A DNA stretch of 7,104 bases from an uncultured Desulfomonile sp. (GCA_937915285.1 CALDNG010000027.1:1-7104); one strand, 5' to 3'. Counted from the first letter of the stretch, positions 1 to 6,485 are shown. Notes: generated from the letters alone by a model not told the origin. Program-made: numbers and translations.

Positions 1-2
1 GT

Positions 3-119
3 GGGTTCGTTAATGTTCAAGAGGTTCCGCCCGGTGAAACCCGGATCACTGATCCAGGCGTGTTAAATTTGAGGGAGAGAATTTCTGAAAGTGTTTACGT
101 TGAAGCGGAAAAAGCCTGA
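3..119 (+). CDS. C-terminal end of a probable SAM-dependent methyltransferase (5' truncated by window edge)
   Basis: This open frame enters from the left edge (bases 1-2 finish a codon outside the window) and stops at TGA 117-119, giving 38 residues. The visible protein begins GFVNVQEVPPGET and ends SESVYVEAEKA. A GFV(D/N)V strand, a variable acidic stretch and an (E)S(L/V)YVEA final strand are typical of the last beta-strands of class I (Rossmann-fold) SAM-dependent methyltransferases, which are frequent in polysaccharide clusters where they cap or modify sugars. The catalytic and SAM-binding parts lie outside, so the family call rests only on this tail. Its protein-like composition, in contrast to the sequence after it, supports a real gene end. 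The neighbouring glycosyltransferase gene starts 304 bases later, so membership in the same transcript is uncertain. Confidence 0.5.
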   Translation, partial: GFVNVQEVPPGETRITDPGVLNLRERISESVYVEAEKA

Positions 120-157
120 CGGTGATTGCGTTTTTATCTGAAATTACTGGAGTTACT

Positions 158-250
158 ATGTTCGGCAGATCTATTGTATATGGGAGTACAGTTCACATTT
201 TCTGGCCAACAAGTGACTCAAAGAAAAGCATGCCCGCTCAATATTTTTAA
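158..250 (+). CDS. Possible 30-codon small ORF with a well-placed ribosome binding site
   Basis: ATG 158-160 is preceded by GGAG at 149-152 with a 5-base spacer, the best Shine-Dalgarno arrangement seen in the window. The frame runs to TAA 248-250 and would encode 30 residues beginning MFGRSIVYGSTVHIFW and ending SMPAQYF. I do not recognise the peptide. It has no clear membrane helix or signal peptide and no cysteine motif. It could be a small protein or leader peptide, or a chance frame in non-coding DNA. The only support is the ribosome binding site, so confidence is low. Confidence 0.2.
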   Translation: MFGRSIVYGSTVHIFWPTSDSKKSMPAQYF

Positions 251-297
251 AACGTTTTTAAAGAGATAAAACTATTGGTTATGTTGAAATCTTTTCA

Positions 298-387
298 ATG
301 AACATTTCATTCAGAGCAGGCAGACTAAATTTCTATGAATTTGATCTCGAAAGAGATGGATTGGAATCTTATGCTAAAAGACTGTAG
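298..387 (+). CDS. Possible 29-codon small ORF just upstream of the first glycosyltransferase
   Basis: ATG 298-300 opens a frame to TAG 385-387, 36 bases before the next gene. The peptide begins MNISFRAGRLNFYEFDLE and ends ESYAKRL. It is charged and protein-like in composition. There is no Shine-Dalgarno sequence: the bases just before the ATG form the inverted repeat TTGAAA-TCT-TTTCAA, which would partly hide the start. I do not recognise it. It may be a chance frame or a remnant of a lost gene. Confidence 0.12.
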   Translation: MNISFRAGRLNFYEFDLERDGLESYAKRL

Positions 388-423
388 GCTTTCAGTGCCA
401 CTTGAGTTTCTTGGACAATTTAA

Positions 424-1326
424 ATGCTGACCATATTTTCGATCCCAAAACCATTTGAGGGTCATGTCGGCGTTATTCAGGGCAATGCGGCACGGAGCTG
501 GTTATGCCTAAAACCGAAATGCGAAATCATACTGTTCGGAGACGAACCGGGTGTTGAGGAATTTTCTCGGTCACATGGGATCAAAAACATAAGAGACGTG
601 CCGAAAACTCCACTGGGAACGCCATTACTTAATTCAGCTTTTGAACAGGCTCAAGCAATAGCTTCAAACCAGTTTGTCTGTTATGTGAATGCTGACATCA
701 TTCTTACACCGGATATAACTCATGCAGTTAGCAGGTTACCATTCAGCAAATTCCTTATGGTGGGCCGCAGGTGGAATATGGATATAATGTCAGCTTTGGA
801 TTTTGAAGACCCTGACTGGCTTGAGAAGCTCGAGCAGCAAAGGGAACAAAAAGGAATCCTGCACACTCCCGCCGGCATAGATTATTTTGTTTTTCCACGA
901 GGAAGTCTAGAACGGATGCCTGATTTTGCGGTGGGGCGTCCCCGTTGGGACAACTGGTTGATATTCCGCGCCTGTCAACTAGATATACCTGTCATTGACG
1001 CTACTGAATCCGTAACAGTCATACACCAGAACCATGGTTACAACCACGTCCCCGGTTATCGTGGAGACAAATGGGAGGGACCAGAGGGTGATGCTAACAT
1101 GTCCCTAACAGGGGGTGTACAGAATCTGTATATACTGACTGATGCGACATGGCGTTTGACCAGAAATCGGCTTATTCGGAACATTACCCCTCGGCATTTG
1201 ATGAGATTAGTCTATCTTTGGATCAGGCGCCGACCACATCTCTATGCACTGTTTAGGGGATTTAAACACGCCATTCTGAAAAGCTATTTACTCATTGCGC
1301 AAAAATTTACCGCGGATCGATCCTAG
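424..1326 (+). CDS. Uncharacterised GT-A-like glycosyltransferase family protein
   Basis: The 300-residue protein probably transfers a sugar from a nucleotide-sugar donor in the cytoplasm during polysaccharide assembly; donor and acceptor cannot be read from sequence. From memory it resembles a family usually annotated 'hypothetical' or 'glycosyltransferase' that starts M(I/L)TIF.IPKPF.GH.GVIQ.NA. Visible elements are the N-terminal strand and loop IPKPFEGHVGVIQGNA (residues 7-22), a Rossmann-like strand CEIILFGDEPG (33-43), YVNADIIL (87-94) at the place of the GT-A DxD motif but reading N89-A90-D91, GIDYFVFPRG (151-160), GRPRWDNWLI (171-180), where D176 could be the catalytic base, and VIHQNHGYNH (199-208), a possible metal-binding histidine motif. 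No signal peptide or clear membrane helix is present. The C-terminal 55 residues are rich in Arg, Lys and aromatics and may contact the membrane. An in-frame TAA at 421-423 touches the ATG, so this is the earliest start. Only a weak GGA lies upstream (413-415). Confidence 0.8.
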   Translation: MLTIFSIPKPFEGHVGVIQGNAARSWLCLKPKCEIILFGDEPGVEEFSRSHGIKNIRDVPKTPLGTPLLNSAFEQAQAIASNQFVCYVNADIILTPDITHAVSRLPFSKFLMVGRRWNMDIMSALDFEDPDWLEKLEQQREQKGILHTPAGIDYFVFPRGSLERMPDFAVGRPRWDNWLIFRACQLDIPVIDATESVTVIHQNHGYNHVPGYRGDKWEGPEGDANMSLTGGVQNLYILTDATWRLTRNRLIRNITPRHLMRLVYLWIRRRPHLYALFRGFKHAILKSYLLIAQKFTADRS

Positions 1327-1346
1327 CACGGGTTTTTTACCTTGGA

Positions 1347-1370
1347 ACAGGTCTGTGAAAGCAGACTTGT
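1347..1370 (+). other. Intercistronic hairpin, 9-bp stem, no U tract
   Basis: ACAGGTCTG (1347-1355) pairs with CAGACTTGT (1362-1370) around the loop TGAAAG, giving a nine-pair stem with one G-U pair. It sits in the 72-base gap between the first two glycosyltransferase genes. It is not followed by a run of T, so it is not a canonical intrinsic terminator. It could be an mRNA stability or processing element, or chance. Confidence 0.35.
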
Positions 1371-1398
1371 CACAAACTGATTAACCAACGGGTAGCCC

Positions 1399-2319
1399 AT
1401 GACTGTTTTCTCGAATCCCTTGATCACTGTAATGATGCCCTCCTACAATGCCGCCAAAACATTGCCGTGGGCTCTCTCATCGCTAATGATTCAGAGCTAC
1501 GAGAATTGGGAGTGTGTTTTAGTCGATGACGGATCGACTGATTCAACTCAGGAAATAGTAAAAGCATTTGAAGACAATCGGATTCGTTATTTCAGACTTG
1601 ATAGAAACAGAGGAAGGGGTTATGCGAGACAGTTTGCCTTAGATAAGGCTAGTGGCCATTACTTGGCTTTTCTGGACGCTGATGACTGGCTTTATCCTTT
1701 GAAGTTAGAAGCTCAGGTAACTTTAATGGAAAACTGCCCAGGTTTGGTCCTGGTTACTTCGAGAATGGCGGATGTAGATTATTCCAATACCTTGTTGGCA
1801 ATCCGGGGGGTGTCTAGAACTTTTGATCGCGTTTTAAAGGGACCGGACAAAATATGGGACCTGAAGATAAACTTTCCGGCTTGCATGTTAAAAATGACAG
1901 ACGCTAGACGGGCTGGTTTTGACATCACTCTGAAACGATGCCAGGACAGAGACTTTTTGTTAAAGATATTGCCTGGTAGCCAATACCTCTTTTTGTCAGA
2001 GGTCCATTATGCTTATCGTTTCGTTCCAGAAAGCAGAATTAATGAACCTGATCTGGACCTTGAAGTTTACAAGAATAACAAAAGAATCTACGAGAAGTAC
2101 AATAACACGTATCCGTTCTTGAGTAGACGCCTGGCGCTTGAACTATACCTTAGAAACAAGTTGACTCCTTTAAGGAACAAGCTGATTGAGTTTCGCGGTA
2201 ACGCAGCTTTTTTACCTACCGATCTTTCCCAGAAATTCGAAAATGCCAGAAGCGCAGTTGGGTCTTTTGTTGAAAAACGATTTGGCGGCTCAACGAATTC
2301 AAGTTTTGCGCAAATCTGA
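1399..2319 (+). CDS. Family 2 glycosyltransferase (GT-A fold)
   Basis: This 306-residue inverting GT2 enzyme would add one sugar from a nucleotide-sugar donor to a growing, probably lipid-linked, glycan in the cytoplasm. The GT2 domain fills about residues 7-205. It shows the opening strand PLITVMMPSYNAAKTL (7-22), the nucleotide-binding VDDGSTDST (42-50), NRGRGYARQFALDKASG (70-86), the DxD-type metal site FLDADDW (91-97), and QDRDFLLK (182-189) in the place of the usual ED(W/R)DF catalytic-base motif, with Q for E at 182 and D183 kept. The remaining 100 residues are mostly helical and charged, with no membrane segment, so this is a soluble single-sugar transferase and not a processive synthase. 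An in-frame TAG at 1393-1395 makes ATG 1399 the first possible start. The ribosome binding site is poor. Family assignment is secure; the sugar and linkage are unknown. Confidence 0.95.
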   Translation: MTVFSNPLITVMMPSYNAAKTLPWALSSLMIQSYENWECVLVDDGSTDSTQEIVKAFEDNRIRYFRLDRNRGRGYARQFALDKASGHYLAFLDADDWLYPLKLEAQVTLMENCPGLVLVTSRMADVDYSNTLLAIRGVSRTFDRVLKGPDKIWDLKINFPACMLKMTDARRAGFDITLKRCQDRDFLLKILPGSQYLFLSEVHYAYRFVPESRINEPDLDLEVYKNNKRIYEKYNNTYPFLSRRLALELYLRNKLTPLRNKLIEFRGNAAFLPTDLSQKFENARSAVGSFVEKRFGGSTNSSFAQI

Positions 2320-2442
2320 TTAACCGTCCTAAATTTCGTTAAAGTGCTATCATTTCTGCAAATACACAAATGTTGCTTTTCGTCTTTTTTTACTAAATAG
2401 GATAAGTGATGGTTTTACAAGGCTAGCCATAGGCTGAGGCAA
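2320..2442. other. 123-base intercistronic gap with a pyrimidine tract and a five-codon mini-ORF
   Basis: The gap holds a pyrimidine-rich run TTTTCGTCTTTTTTT at about 2377-2391. After it, AGGA (2399-2402) precedes ATG 2409 of a five-codon frame MVLQG ending in TAG 2424-2426, which lies just before the TTG start of the next gene. A weak GCAA/TTGC pairing precedes the T run and is too short to count as a terminator. TTGCTT (2373-2378) and TAAATA (2394-2399) are 15 bases apart, a poor promoter match. An internal promoter here is possible but unproven. Confidence 0.25.
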
Positions 2443-3612
2443 TTGACACTGACAAGAGAAAAGAAAAACATTCTTATTTTGAGTCTGGAGCCAGCCCCCT
2501 ACAAAATCGATCTCTTTAATGAATTTGCAGAATCAGACGAATGGAGTCCATTTGTATTCTTTACAACTGCAAAGGACTGGAGTGATGATGGGGGACATGA
2601 CTTTTGTGAACTTCCAGAACAAAAATACGAGACCTCGCAGATTGAGGGCAAAACGTTTCTTGGGCAAATCAAGGGGATTGTAAAATACGTAAAGATTGCC
2701 GGAAAAGTTCGTCCATCTATTACAATAGTGTCTGGATATAATGGTCCTATACAGATTTTCGCCATAATGATGAATTTAGTGGTATCACGACCGTATGCCT
2801 TTTGGACAGATTCTTTTAACACGGATCGGGGCAGGGGGTTTTTCGGAACTCTAAGAAGTGGTTTTCGAAGTCTATTGCGGTTTTTGATTTTCAAAAGCGC
2901 AACTCTAATTCTGATCACCGGACGAGCTACTTCCCGGGAAGCCATTAAATTGGGTTGTTCATCGGAAAAAATTGTCATTTTCCCCTACGTAGTTGATAAG
3001 GCTAGGCTTCAAAAACCTTTGACGGATAAGCATCCTGTCGCATGTAGAGCAGACATTATTTCTCAAAGTATCATAATAACATTCAGTGGCCGACATATTG
3101 AACGAAAAGGCTTGCCAACCTTATTGCACGCACTGAAAAATTTGAAAGATGGCGTAACTAATTGGAAGCTGTGGATAGAAGGAGAAGGTCCGAAAAGGCG
3201 TGAGTACGAAGAATTGAGTCAGAATTTGGGGCTAAGCGAATTCTGCCGTTTCCTTGGCTTTTGCCAGATGAGCGTCCATTCGTGGCTTTTATTGAATTCA
3301 GATATTGTTGTCGTGCCATCGAAACAAGATCCTTGGGGTATAGTTGTTGACGAAGCCATGCAACTGGGCAAAACAGTTGTCGCATCAACTTCGACTGGAT
3401 CTGCTAAGGAACGCATCATCCACGGTGTCAATGGATTTCTCTTTGAGGCCACTCATTTCCAGCAACTTGCTGGAATATTGGGAATGTTGATAAGAAATCC
3501 TGAACTGCTCCAAAAAATCGGACATCAGGCTCAATCGACCGCTCGTCAGTGGAATCCGCGTCGGAATGTGGCATCTTTTACAAAATGCTACAAAAAACAG
3601 GTTACAGCTTGA
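2443..3612 (+). CDS. Family 4 glycosyltransferase (GT-B fold), TTG start
   Basis: This 389-residue retaining GT4 enzyme would transfer a sugar from a nucleotide-sugar donor to the polysaccharide precursor in the cytoplasm. The N-terminal acceptor domain (about 1-190) opens with NILILSLEPAPYKIDLFNEF (9-28), a start typical of a GT4 subgroup with the motif EP.PYR.DLF, and includes SRPYAFWTDSFN (115-126) and ILITGRATSREA (156-167). The donor domain (about 205-389) shows FSGRHIERKGLPTLL (214-228), WIEGEGPKRREYEEL (244-258), the fold signature SDIVVVPSKQDPWGIVVDEAM (286-306) and GSAKERIIHGVNGFLF (319-334). In the usual E-x7-E signature the first acid is D296 and the second E304. No ATG lies in frame near the conserved N-terminus, and an in-frame TGA sits at 2407-2409, so TTG 2443 is chosen; TGAGG (2435-2439) lies close before it. 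A smaller CTG-initiated variant from 2434 cannot be excluded. Sugar specificity is unknown. Confidence 0.92.
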   Translation: MTLTREKKNILILSLEPAPYKIDLFNEFAESDEWSPFVFFTTAKDWSDDGGHDFCELPEQKYETSQIEGKTFLGQIKGIVKYVKIAGKVRPSITIVSGYNGPIQIFAIMMNLVVSRPYAFWTDSFNTDRGRGFFGTLRSGFRSLLRFLIFKSATLILITGRATSREAIKLGCSSEKIVIFPYVVDKARLQKPLTDKHPVACRADIISQSIIITFSGRHIERKGLPTLLHALKNLKDGVTNWKLWIEGEGPKRREYEELSQNLGLSEFCRFLGFCQMSVHSWLLLNSDIVVVPSKQDPWGIVVDEAMQLGKTVVASTSTGSAKERIIHGVNGFLFEATHFQQLAGILGMLIRNPELLQKIGHQAQSTARQWNPRRNVASFTKCYKKQVTA

Positions 3613-3754
3613 GAATCATTTGTTGATCAGCCATTTGGTGAAATTAATGACTACATTTTAACCTTGATCTAAGGCAAGCAAGGATAAACCGCTGAAAGGT
3701 TTCTTGGCTGGTAATGTTTCAGCTTTGTATGGAAGAATATTTGGATAGCCGGTT
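3613..3754. other. 142-base intercistronic gap with two small hairpins and an overlapping leader frame
   Basis: Two short stems are visible: CCTT-GATCT-AAGG (3662-3674) and AAACC-GCTGAAA-GGTTT (3686-3702). Neither is followed by a T run. A 14-codon frame beginning MFQLCMEEYL starts at ATG 3714 and ends at TGA 3756-3758, overlapping the ATG of the next gene as ATGA. It has no clear ribosome binding site. Translational coupling to the downstream gene is possible but may be chance. Confidence 0.25.
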
Positions 3755-5335
3755 ATGACCGCTGGCAAGAAGGGATCAGATACATCTTTTCCTGTTTTAA
3801 TTGGTCTGATTGTGCCAATGATTTTTTATCTTGGCATAATGTCTTCGGTGGCTTTCTGTGGCTCATATTTACTTCTAGCAAACTTTTTTCATGATGATGC
3901 CTTTTTCTACATCAAAACGGCCCAAAATATTTCAATTGGCTTGGGTTCAACTTTTGACGGTCTGAATGAAACGAACGGATACCACCCCCTTTGGCTTTTG
4001 TTTTTAGTTCTTTTAGCCAAAATAAATCCATTTTACGGTTTTGATGGTCTTCGGCCATTGTTTTTGGTTCATGGCATGCTTGTATGCGCCTCAAGCCTGA
4101 CCGGCTGGCGCACGCTGGGGTTTTTGGGTGTATCCAATGTTTGGAGATTTATCTTCACGTTATTTTTAATAGGATTCATGGGATTTTCAGATCTAGCGCT
4201 CGAAAGTGGTCTGTATACATTGACTGCTTACTTGTCATTATTGGTTTCTATTTGTCTGGTTACTAGAGGTAAAAGCACGGTACTGGAGTATAGTCTCATA
4301 GCTATTTCGTTTCTAATTGTACTTACTCGACTGGATTCCATAATTTTTCAGCTATGTCTGGGCGGTGGTTTTTTCATATTGTCACTTTGTCAAAGGGGAG
4401 CAAGGTCGCGAACGAGGAATTTGTTGTATATTCCTTCTCTTTTGATTGTTCCATCAATCGTCGCCTTTCTGATTGTAGGACTGTATAATTACTTTCAATA
4501 CGGTAATTTTGAAACGATATCCAGTTACCTGAAGACCGGATATCCGGGATCTTTAATAACAGGATGGTTTGAAAACTCAATCCTTGGAATAAAAGTCCGG
4601 ATGCTTGGTGTTTTCTTTGCAGGGCTTTTTCTATCTGCGTGGTTTATTTACAGGCAGAATTTGGTCGATAATCAGAAACGCTCAGTCGAGCGACTCCTGG
4701 CTGCAGCAATGTTTTATCCAGTTTTTCATCCCTTAATACTCTATTTTGGAGCTATTGGAGGAGTGGCATCCTGGTATTTTACTCTGGATATCGGCCTAGT
4801 GATACTTGGCGCTGTTTATTTGGCCTATAATTTCGAGAATCTCGCTGTTGGACGCGCACGGGTTTGGCGTGCTGTGCGCTATTTGTCAGTATTGATGGTA
4901 CTCTCGTTTGTGGTCATCTACTTATATCCACGTTTTCACAATCCCCACAGGCTTCCTCAATTAACGATGGCAAAATGGCTCAAACAAAATGTGGCTCCAG
5001 CCGAGGCCATATACCAGGTAGATGGTACAGGATTTACGGGATATTTCAGCGAAAGGTCAGTAATCAATGGGGATGGCCTGATCAACGGGTGGGATTATCA
5101 GAAGGCATTACAGTCGGATGAATTGTTGGTATATCTCAAGGCAAAAGGTGTGCGTTGGATGGTATGTCATTCATCTGCAGCTGAAGGAAGCGTCAGCCTG
5201 ACAATTCCTGGATGGAAAGGGGCTGCCAAGCGTGTTGGAACTGCGTCTACCGAAAATGCAAGATTTGTGTTCCGTAATTATTCGGTTTTTTCTCTAGACG
5301 ATTTCTTTTTTGCTCAGCCAGCAAAACTAAATTGA
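3755..5335 (+). CDS. Polytopic GT-C-type glycosyltransferase (lipid-phosphate-sugar dependent, predicted)
   Basis: The 526-residue integral membrane protein would transfer a sugar from a polyprenyl-phosphate donor on the outer face of the cytoplasmic membrane. After the first membrane helix (about 14-42) comes a loop with paired acids H46-D47-D48 in HDDAFFYIKTAQN (46-58), followed by GLGSTFDGLNETNGYHPLW (62-80). This DD plus TFDG..TNG(Y/F)HPLW combination recalls a group of bacterial GT-C proteins. Further motifs are SDLALESGLYTL (145-156), like the G-x-E-T-x-L loop of GT-C enzymes, and LTRLDSI (190-196). Hydrophobic segments lie at about 100-122, 131-170, 178-211, 224-246, 283-299, 312-358 and 374-391. 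The last 135 residues (392-526) form a soluble, probably periplasmic domain beginning PRFHNPHRLPQLTMAKWLKQ. An in-frame TAG at 3746-3748 makes ATG 3755 the first start. It is tightly followed by the next GT4 gene (4-base gap). An unrelated polytopic protein is unlikely; substrate is unknown. Confidence 0.85.
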   Translation: MTAGKKGSDTSFPVLIGLIVPMIFYLGIMSSVAFCGSYLLLANFFHDDAFFYIKTAQNISIGLGSTFDGLNETNGYHPLWLLFLVLLAKINPFYGFDGLRPLFLVHGMLVCASSLTGWRTLGFLGVSNVWRFIFTLFLIGFMGFSDLALESGLYTLTAYLSLLVSICLVTRGKSTVLEYSLIAISFLIVLTRLDSIIFQLCLGGGFFILSLCQRGARSRTRNLLYIPSLLIVPSIVAFLIVGLYNYFQYGNFETISSYLKTGYPGSLITGWFENSILGIKVRMLGVFFAGLFLSAWFIYRQNLVDNQKRSVERLLAAAMFYPVFHPLILYFGAIGGVASWYFTLDIGLVILGAVYLAYNFENLAVGRARVWRAVRYLSVLMVLSFVVIYLYPRFHNPHRLPQLTMAKWLKQNVAPAEAIYQVDGTGFTGYFSERSVINGDGLINGWDYQKALQSDELLVYLKAKGVRWMVCHSSAAEGSVSLTIPGWKGAAKRVGTASTENARFVFRNYSVFSLDDFFFAQPAKLN

Positions 5336-5339
5336 CAAA

Positions 5340-6485
5340 TTGAATTCTGGTTCATCCAAAACTATAGTAATCGAAGCCCTATCGGCATTGCGGGGCGGTG
5401 GTCAAACATATCTGATCAATCTACTTCAAAATGTGCCTAGTGGACTGAAATCAAAATTAGATATTTTTGTTATTTTGCCAAAGTCGTTCAAAGATCTAAT
5501 ACCCCTTTCCGAAGATTACAAAATTCTTGAACCAGAATTTAACACATCCAACATATTGGCGAGATCGATCTGGCATAAATTATATCTTCCTATGTTATTA
5601 AGAAAGATAGGTTGCGACATACTCTATTGTCCGGGGGGATATCTACCGGTCAAAGTAGGAACGAAAACGAAAACCGCCGTAGCCTTTCAGAACATGCTCC
5701 CTTTCGATGATTCTCAAAGAAAGTTGCACCCGTATGGTTACACGAGAGCAAGGTTGAGGTTGCTTCGGGAAATTCAAAGCTCATCATTCAAGGATGCCGA
5801 TCTGGTAGTATTCTTGTCTGAGTACGCCAGGTCAGTGATTGATAAAACCGTTCCTAAAAGAATAGGAAAATCAGTAGTCATTCCTCATGGTCTGAGCGAT
5901 GATTTTCGGCAAGAGAACTTGTGGCATCCGGCTCAACTTGCTGGAATTGAGTATATTCTCTATGTGTCAATAATTACTGTTTACAAAGCCCAACTGGAGG
6001 TCATTAAAGCCTGGTCCAGGGTTCGGAAGATGCACAACACTGCACTAAAACTTGTATTAGTTGGACCGGAATACGGGCCTTATGCAAAACAAGTACGGGA
6101 ATTGATAAAGTCTCTACGTCTTGAGCAAGAAGTCATCATGTTGGGTCATGTTCCATATCCTGAATTGCCGTCTTTTTATCAAAATGCGCGGATCAATATT
6201 TTTGCTTCGTCATGCGAGAATTGTCCAAATATTTTGCTGGAGGCTCTTGCGGGAGGAAAACCTGTGCTATGTTCAAATTATCCGCCTATGCCAGAGTTTG
6301 GAGGAGATGCGGTTGAGTATTTTGATCCCTACAATGTTGAGGAACTCGCGTATCTAATCGTGAAATACCTTGAAAATGAAAAGCTCCAACGGGAAATGGG
6401 AGCCAAAGCCTTTGAACGCTCTCTGAAATTTCAATGGAGCGTGTCGGCGACCCTCACCTGGAATGCTCTGGCGAATCTTTTGTAA
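5340..6485 (+). CDS. Family 4 glycosyltransferase (GT-B fold), TTG start, close-coupled to the GT-C gene
   Basis: This 381-residue GT4 enzyme would add a sugar from a nucleotide-sugar donor to the glycan precursor in the cytoplasm. The N-terminal domain begins IVIEALSALRGGGQTYLINL (9-28), whose glycine-rich loop is usual for this subgroup, and includes CDILYCPGG (92-100) and ADLVVFLSEYAR (153-164). The donor domain has SVVIPHGLSDDF (178-189), YILYVSIITVYKAQLEVIKA (205-224), LVLVGPEYGPYAKQV (238-252), VIMLGHVPYPELPSFYQNA (265-283) and the intact E-x7-E signature at E293 and E301 in SSCENCPNILLEALAGGKPV (290-309). It begins 4 bases after the GT-C stop. No ATG occurs in frame before residue 119, and an in-frame TAA lies at 5328-5330, so TTG 5340 is the likely start, with ATT 5331 the only other near option. 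No Shine-Dalgarno is seen, so translation probably couples to the upstream gene. It is not a close copy of the other GT4 here. Confidence 0.93.
   Translation: MNSGSSKTIVIEALSALRGGGQTYLINLLQNVPSGLKSKLDIFVILPKSFKDLIPLSEDYKILEPEFNTSNILARSIWHKLYLPMLLRKIGCDILYCPGGYLPVKVGTKTKTAVAFQNMLPFDDSQRKLHPYGYTRARLRLLREIQSSSFKDADLVVFLSEYARSVIDKTVPKRIGKSVVIPHGLSDDFRQENLWHPAQLAGIEYILYVSIITVYKAQLEVIKAWSRVRKMHNTALKLVLVGPEYGPYAKQVRELIKSLRLEQEVIMLGHVPYPELPSFYQNARINIFASSCENCPNILLEALAGGKPVLCSNYPPMPEFGGDAVEYFDPYNVEELAYLIVKYLENEKLQREMGAKAFERSLKFQWSVSATLTWNALANLL

Larger units (their letters stand above)
120..423. other. 304-base intergenic region with no recognisable gene
   Basis: This is an AT-rich gap between the methyltransferase-like gene end and the first glycosyltransferase gene. 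It contains two short + strand open frames (158-250 and 298-387), a perfect 10-base palindrome AAAACGTTTT at 249-258, and an inverted repeat TTGAAA-TCT-TTTCAA at 284-298. I see no intrinsic terminator for the upstream gene and no pair of promoter boxes close to the sigma-70 consensus at proper spacing. A promoter for the glycosyltransferase genes may still lie here because of the length of the gap. I recognised no remnant of a known protein. Confidence 0.5.

Noticed and set aside
126..159. TTGCGT and TACTAT as a sigma-70 promoter
   Set aside because: The spacing is 22 bases, too long for a sigma-70 promoter, and the -35 match is poor.
1377..2325. CTGATTAACC occurring after both of the first two glycosyltransferase genes (1377-1386 and 2316-2325)
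   Set aside because: The second copy includes the stop codon and the match is only 10 bases with no matching flanks. Chance is the simplest explanation.
2360..2392. Possible intrinsic terminator: GCAA/TTGC pairing followed by a T-rich run
   Set aside because: The stem is only four pairs with an 11-base loop, and the T run is separated from it by several bases. It is too weak to call.
2088..3452. Several open frames on the minus strand opposite the GT2 and first GT4 genes, up to 159 codons
   Set aside because: They lie wholly or mostly opposite well-supported glycosyltransferase genes, carry no recognisable domain and have unusual composition. They are shadows of the real frames.
4084..5121. 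Alternative + strand frames inside the GT-C gene (60 and 85 codons)
   Set aside because: The main frame is continuous and carries the membrane segments and GT-C motifs across both places, so these are out-of-frame shadows.
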